Positions 58,583-64,000 of a stretch of 64,000 nucleotides of DNA are shown here, piece after piece. Both the position numbers and the translations under genes were made by a program. The DNA lies in contig VNWV01000007.1 of NCBI GenBank assembly GCA_009801085.1, forward strand, positions 2,356,001-2,420,000. Direction: 5' to 3'. Positions within the stretch are counted from its first letter, which is position 1, and the number at the start of each line of letters is the position of its first letter. The DNA is from Lasiodiplodia sp. COLG20 (Eukaryota; Ascomycota; Dothideomycetes; Botryosphaeriales; Botryosphaeriaceae). The notes beneath the pieces are model-generated. The model worked only from the letters and a program-made list of their open reading frames with translations. It was not told the DNA's origin and did no database searches.

Positions 58583-59852
58583 GTTGGAGAGTGATGCTTT
58601 GGTTTGAAATTTTGATGGTCGGTATCTGGGCTGGTGAGAGGATGACTCGCCTGGAAGAGGGAGAGATGGCGTTTTATATTCATTCTTGAGAGGCTTTGTT
58701 GTCTCGCCGACTGACTGCTACATCGAAGACTGGCTTTGGCATGATGGCATCCTGTAGCCTGTGTGGAGGGGATCTTCCAGAGAGGTAGCAGGTAGCCAAC
58801 CCCAACATGGCCAAAGTAATCCTAAACGAAGGGAAATCTTTCCAAAACAAAGGAAAAGTAAGGTGACGTAAGATCCCTGCATAGGTATTGTCGAAGTACG
58901 CCAAACGGCTGATCCTCAGGACAGCCCGAGATCGTGGAAGATGGGAGTAAATTGTGATAATTTTTACAAATTCATTGCTCTTTTTGGGAAAGATCTGAAG
59001 CGATCAGCTTCTTTCTTGTGGGTATAGTAAGCCGCTAGGCTGCCACCGCAGCCTTTCGTCAAGTGATGTACTGGCCTCCATTGCCTGATTCACGCAACTT
59101 CAACGCCGCCCCGTTTTGATCGTCCTTTCCCTATCCATTACTCATTATGACTCCCAGAACCCTATACTATTTAGGCCCACGTATATGCAACACTGTGGGG
59201 CATTACAGATAATAGTGCCGCAGTAGAAGAGGCACTAGTCCCATTCCTTTCTACCATGCCCCAGTGCTGGTGGGCGGGATATTCAAAGCATTTTCAAGAG
59301 AGGCGGATGTTGCGGCTCACCTTGCATCCAGTGGGTATCACATTGATAAGGTAACAATGCGTAATCTTGGATATGGCATGATGAAGCTCTACTCGCACAC
59401 CGTGCCAGCGAATGGGCCTAATCTATGCCCTCATTAACTTGTCTTTAGGCACCAAGTCTAGTTCCATGATTTATTCAGATATTGGAGGAGGGCATATCCT
59501 GAGTACAATGCCCATAGATCAATTGGCAATAACACATGCACGCATTTAATGATTACCAACCGTGGCCTCGTGCGTGTCAGCTCATGCGATTTTGTGTGAT
59601 TTCTGATCAGACCATATATCTTGACATTGTCTTAGCTTTGACCATAGCGTCTAGATAGTAACAGACACTTCTGACCCCTTGAGTGAAGCTATGAACAATG
59701 CAGCCACCGCCTTGAACGAGAGTACTTCAAGCAATACCAATCACTACCCAGATGTAAATGACTGAAGCCCGACCATCAGCGAGAACCAAAAGAGCGAAAT
59801 GGAGTTTCTAAATGGTTCCCTCCATCTTTCTCCGACTTTGTCTCGACCCTTT
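58583..59852. other. intergenic between the two knottin-like genes
   Basis: Promoter of peptide A, and 3' side of peptide B. A plus-strand frame open at 59205-59438 (FKAFSREADVAAHLASSGYH..) has no start codon or family match. Confidence 0.4.
58671..58683 (-). promoter_or_regulatory. TATA box of knottin-like gene A
   Basis: Minus strand reads ATGAATATAAAAC, about 90 bases before the ATG. The same 13 bases occur before gene B at 60221-60233. Confidence 0.6.
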
Positions 59853-60111
59853 CTACGTGCACTTCCTGTCACCAGCGTCACGGTCGTACCAGCAGAGATT
59901 GCTACAGCACTGGTTCGAATTGGTGCATTGCTCTAATCATCCAACTCTTGTCAGCACACAATATGAACACTTAACACGTATGCAGCTAACGGATCGACTT
60001 ACGGCCCTTTGGCTTGCACGCCCTTTCCTGCAAGGATTCCGGCGCCTCATTCGCTGGAGCAGCGAAAGCTGTGGCAAGGAAGAGAGTGATGATTGGGATG
60101 GTGAAGCGCAT
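59853..60111 (-). CDS. secreted six-cysteine knottin-like peptide B
   Basis: Two exons (60003-60111 and 59853-59932, intron 70 bases, phase 1) give 62 residues. The signal peptide is MRFTIPIITLFLATAFAAP, with a short pro-region ending ESLQER before the first Cys. The spacing is C-x6-C-x5-CC-x3-C-x10-C, and the fifth Cys is again in CWYDR. The intron interrupts the fifth codon after the first Cys, the same codon and phase as in peptide A. The donor is GTAAGT and the acceptor TTAG. The protein ends one residue after the last Cys. It is a clear paralogue of peptide A with only partial sequence identity. Defence, competition or host interaction are all possible; none is shown. Confidence 0.72.
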
Positions 60112-61368
60112 GTTGAAGGATAATTCTTCGGCTTGGAGAATGCTTGGAAGGATTTGGTGTGCTGTGTTTGAGTTGATGGATTTGATGAGGGAGCTCAAAT
60201 CGAAGGAGAAGGGGAGGGGGGTTTTATATTCATCTCGGAAGACGTTGTCACACACATAGAATGCCAGATGATGACCAGGGCTGGCGTAATGCGACCCTGG
60301 GTCACTACATTGGCAGATGCTACCTTGGTGGTGTCTGACTTCAGAGAATTGTTGTCCCGCGTTGCATTTGGCATGAGAGCTGAGTTGGGCATTGGTATCT
60401 TGGCAATGGAATGGAAGGATTCAGTGGTCTACTTGGCGTAAAGGATATGGATAGGTAACGGTAGATCCGCCCAGGGTGAGGGAAAGCCAACCAGCCATCA
60501 AGTATACTTGAGATCTTAGATCACAAGGGCACAGGGAGATTCTGTAGCTGAAGACTACTAGTGTGAACTTCACTCCAGCGTCCACGGCATAGGCAGTTGA
60601 TGAAATCCTCCAGACAAATGTGGAATTAATCATTTTGTTTCCCATTTGAGCAACAAATGGACCTACCACCCTTAAACGTTGAGCATTGATTTGCACTCGC
60701 ATTTCAAAGATCACAGCTCTGTCGGGATAGATATGATCTCTGAAACGACTCGTGAAGGTGGAGCAACAGCTTGGTAGCACAGGATGTTCTCCAAAGGATT
60801 CTGTCAGCTTACTTACAGGGCGCTTGCGATCAAATCGGCTATTTTCTAAGCCATGGTTTCTCATGGAGGTACCTGCCATTTTCGATCTTCATCGCCTCAG
60901 ACACCGCGCTTATGCATACCCCACATACATATGGCACGCCTGAGTTGGATAAATAGGGCGGACCAAACCTCGAAAAACCGCAAAACGACAGCGATGGTTT
61001 CTTGCGCAGCACCTTGATGAGAACATCCTTTCAATTTAAGACAGTGACAAGATGCTGCACCAATATCGGAGAAGCCACACGCATCGCCGTCGGGCCGTTC
61101 CGAGCCGCAGAAGCTTTCTTGAACCTTGGCCAGACTCTGGCGCGTGCATATACGCGTGTGTTTGCGCTGCCGCTATTACCGTCCGGTCCCGAAATTGCCA
61201 TATTCGGCGCTCGTAAGCCCAAGTCAGGATACTTGATCCGAGGCTAAATAGTTCCGCGTTAACCGATCGTGGCACCTCACCTCTTGGACCGGTCGAAAAT
61301 AGGTATGACCGGACATTTGCCGATATCGATTCTGAAAAGCACAGTCAGAGGATTCGCGTGCTGTTGCA
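60112..61368. other. intergenic
   Basis: Peptide B promoter plus sequence without recognisable genes. The minus frame 60421-60879 has no signal peptide or domain. Confidence 0.4.
60221..60233 (-). promoter_or_regulatory. TATA box of knottin-like gene B
   Basis: Minus strand ATGAATATAAAAC, about 110 bases before the ATG, identical to the element before gene A. Confidence 0.6.
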
Positions 61369-61900
61369 CTAGAAGATTGGCACTGCAAGGGGAAGACGAG
61401 GCAAAAACTCCACGAAAATGAAGTTATTCTGCAACCACACTATCTTTCCCCCAATGATGACCTCCAGCATGTAGGAGATATTCAGATCCTCAAACATCTT
61501 CTAAAACGGAGATGGCAGTTGGCCGTAGATCTCGTAGCTCGACGGGAACTTTATGCACGGCGTCGTGTAGTCGGGCGGGTTAGTCTTGAAGCACGCTTCG
61601 TACCACTCGTCAGCCGCTACCAGCCGCGCCATGCCCTCTGCTACACCTTAGCGTCTGGCTTGGCGTGGTCAGGGTCACCGCCTCGCGCCCCGGCGACATG
61701 AGGTGCCTTTACAGGTTAGAGTCTTCCGGCTTGCCCAACAGCTACTTCTGTTGATCTGGGTCTACGTCTGTCTACGGATGGAATATCATAACACCTCGCT
61801 GACCTTGTAGCACGTTGACCAAGGCCAATGACAAGAACAAATCGAATGTCATCAACTCGCAGATGTCCCACTTCAGCCCTGACTTGATCTTTTGCAGCAT
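61369..61900 (-). pseudogene. multi-lesion gene relic with RIP-like stops
   Basis: Three minus-strand pieces read like one protein. From ATG 61900 comes a piece with KWDICELMTFDLFLSLALVN. A piece shifted in frame (about 61504-61675) includes ADEWYEACFKTNPPDYTTP. A third piece (61369-61500) has MFEDLNISYMLEVIIGGK. The pieces are separated by in-frame stops at 61772-61774, 61742-61744, 61709-61711 and 61501-61503, plus frameshifts. Each stop is TAG or TAA, which a C-to-T change in CAG or CAA would create, as in repeat-induced point mutation. I do not recognise the family. Confidence 0.45.
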
Positions 61901-63016
61901 GTGTTAACATCTTTTCAGCTCCCTGGCGAGACATAGAAGGTACTGACAATTAAAAATATCAAGGACATACAGTTGAGCATTCATGACTTTGATTTTGTGG
62001 CCATCGCCATCACACCTGTTTCTCGAGAAACGAATCAGAGAAGGAGAATGAAATTAGGGAAATCACCGTTTCAAACAATGCAAGCTTGGTTACCTTTTCT
62101 GAATGGAATTTTGGCGGGTCTCGTCAATGATCGAGCAGACTATGAGTTCTTCCACCAAGCACATTTTCACGGTTCAGATTGAACTCATTCCCACCTATTA
62201 CCGAGCTGTATATGCCGGTATGTGGGCGGGAATATACTTTTCACCGAGTCAATGTAGGTAATTTAATTATATCTTAGCGTGAAATTGTAGGCTATAATGT
62301 CTATAAGAAGTTCGCTCGCTTTTAGTGCAGCCACCAAACCTCGTATTTGTATGTTTTGGCGCAACCCCCGATCTCCGTGCGACAGCAGCTCCGCACCAAT
62401 CACTACTGGTCGCCTCAAAGTCGTAACGCCCCTTCTATCCTTTTCCGTATAGCTACAAACCCCTATCGAGATGCATCGCCTGGCCCTACCTCTTTTCTCT
62501 TTCTTTTTACAGTAGCTCGTGCGGGGACCAATTAATACTGGGTAGGAGCGAAGCTTCGCAAAGCTTGACTGCACTGTAGATGGCAATCCCTCTCCTACTA
62601 AATTTTGGCACCGAAGCTCTTGTGTAGCTTGGAGATGTATTGAATGCGGGGCGACCTCGGAGCTTAGAAAACAGCCATTGTGTGGCTGAATATCATGTGC
62701 CCGCAGTACACAGCGGAATACGGACGCCTAGAGGTCTCGATCGTGATGCGAGTCGCGTTGTGGCTGCAGTTCACACCACCCTCTTGACGGCTTGTTTCAG
62801 GGTCCAACCGACCATCGCTGCCGAAAACTTTCTTAGCGATGCCTCCTCTGATTCTAGACCTTTAGTGGATCGTAGGTATCATGCTGGTGAGTACGACGAT
62901 GGTATATAAATGCAACTGGAAGTGGTTTCAACTACTTGCTTTTCCATCGGCACACTCCCTCTTCAGCTTCAGTCTCTCGCTCCAGAATTTCAAAAATCGC
63001 CTGTCCTTCTCTGAAG
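61901..63016. other. intergenic / polygalacturonase promoter
   Basis: No gene supported. A TATATAAA box at 62903-62910 lies about 107 bases before the polygalacturonase ATG. Confidence 0.5.
62903..62910 (+). promoter_or_regulatory. TATA box of polygalacturonase gene
   Basis: TATATAAA about 107 bases upstream of the start codon, a normal distance for a strongly inducible fungal gene. Confidence 0.55.
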
Positions 63017-64000
63017 ATGGTCAAAGTCTCCACTCTCGTTGCTGGCGCCAGCATTGGCATCGCATATACCGCTGCTGCTCCCGCAGACCTCGTCGAACGT
63101 GCTGGATGTACCTTCACTGACGCCGCTTCTGCTATCAGTGGCAAGGCTGGATGCACCACCATTACCTTGAACGGAATCGCCGTTCCAGCAGGAACTACGT
63201 TGGATCTTACCGGTCTTCAGGCTGGCACAAGTGTCATCTTTCAGGGCACTACCACCTTTGGCCATAAGCAATGGGAGGGTCCGCTGATCTCAGTCTCGGG
63301 TACCAATATCAAGGTATCTGGAGCATCTGGCCATGTTATCGATGGCAATGGTGCGGCGTGGTGGGACGGCGAGGGCAGCAACAGCAAGACCAACATCAAG
63401 CCCAAGTTTTTCTACGCACACAACCTTAAGGGGACCTCTTCTATCAAAGGGCTACACGTCAAGAACACGCCTGTCCAGGGCTTCTCGATCGATGGATCCG
63501 CTGGCCTCACCCTGGATTCCATTACCATCGACAATTCCGCCGGTGCCTCGCTTGGTCACAACACCGATGGTTTCGACATTGGAGACTCCTCAGACATCAC
63601 CATTTCCAACTCCCATGTGACCAATCAAGACGACTGTCTTGCCGTCAACTCAGGCACCAACATCAAGTTCATTGGCAACACTTGCATTGGCGGCCATGGA
63701 ATCTCCATTGGATCTGTCGGTGGTCGCTCGAACAATGTTGTGAACGGCGTGACTGTTCAGAATTGTAATATCCAGGACTCTGACAATGGTGTTCGTATTA
63801 AGACTGTGTCTGGTGCTACCGGAAGCGTAACTCGTAAGATCTCATCTCCATTTACTATACAGCGCTGACATCCCTGTAGAGGTAACCTATGACGGGATCG
63901 TTCTCAGCAATATCGCCAAATATGGGTTGGTCATTCAGCAGGACTACGAGAATGGAAAACCTACTGGCACACCTACGGCAGGCGTTCCGATCACGCATCT
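63017..64000 (+). CDS. endopolygalacturonase (GH28), 3' truncated by window
   Basis: Secreted pectinase that hydrolyses alpha-1,4-galacturonan. Exon 1 is 63017-63833 and exon 2 starts at 63880 and runs off the window. Start 63017 gives [20 protein letters not shown], a signal peptide followed by a short pro-region ending LVERAGC; the longer frame from 62936 is untypical. The parallel beta-helix carries the GH28 active-site set: NTDGFD (about 182), QDDC (about 203-206), GGHGISIGS (His about 225-230) and RIKT. Splicing at the GTAAGA donor yields [18 protein letters not shown], as in other fungal endo-PGs. About 310 of an expected 360 or so residues are present. Confidence 0.95.

Noticed and set aside
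59205..59438. plus-strand open frame with protein-like composition
   Set aside because: No start codon, no clear splice partners and no family recognised. It could be another relic, but the support is too thin.
60421..60879. 152-codon minus-strand open frame
   Set aside because: No signal peptide, domain or codon pattern supporting a gene. It overlaps other open frames.

Overview
The window is nuclear DNA of a filamentous ascomycete (Pezizomycotina, most likely a Sordariomycete-type genome; class not proven). Genes are split by short introns of about 45-120 bases with GT..AG ends and CTRAY-like branch points. Both strands are used without operons. The gene set is typical of a plant- or litter-associated mould: polygalacturonase, secreted GH2, BBE-type oxidase, polyketide synthase, NACHT/TPR protein and small secreted cysteine-rich proteins. 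No rRNA, tRNA, CRISPR or intact transposon was recognised.

Layout. 0.5-7 kb is housekeeping: an omega-type glutathione transferase (ECM4 family), the MBOAT lysophospholipid acyltransferase ALE1, and the spliceosomal cyclophilin CWC27, the last two divergent. 7.4-15 kb holds a secreted FAD oxidase, a tautomerase-like enzyme, a Zn2Cys6 regulator and an MFS exporter. The regulator and exporter share a promoter with three tandem CGG/CCG octamers, so this looks like a small self-regulated catabolic or detoxification cluster. 15-22 kb holds a Q-rich gene relic, a Cys-rich single-pass membrane protein, a PhiA-like secreted protein and a secreted GH2 hydrolase. 22.1-25.8 kb is gene-poor. 25.8-33.1 kb is a probable nitrogen-scavenging cluster: a hydantoinase-A/DUF917 fusion, a divergent NCS1 permease and an aspartate-type aminotransferase, with paired GATA sites in the shared promoter. 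34.7-44.5 kb holds an HKD-type protein kinase and a 2107-residue NACHT/TPR protein, separated by a 2.2 kb gap. 44.8-56.9 kb holds a type-B carboxylesterase, a SAM methyltransferase and a large reducing polyketide synthase (KS-AT-DH-CMeT-KR-ACP with no recognisable ER): a candidate metabolite cluster. 57-63 kb is gene-poor, but it hides two small intron-split genes, found only by manual splicing, for secreted six-cysteine knottin-like peptides. They share cysteine spacing, intron position and phase, pre-cysteine motif and TATA box. A RIP-like pseudogene lies beyond them. The window ends inside an endopolygalacturonase gene.

The most novel items are the knottin-like gene pair, the hydantoinase/DUF917-NCS1-aminotransferase cluster, and the TF/MFS promoter array. 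Exon joins were chosen by hand from splice signals, reading frame and recalled family alignments. Every multi-exon gene reported gives an intact frame after splicing (the polygalacturonase as far as the window edge), but none has transcript support here.
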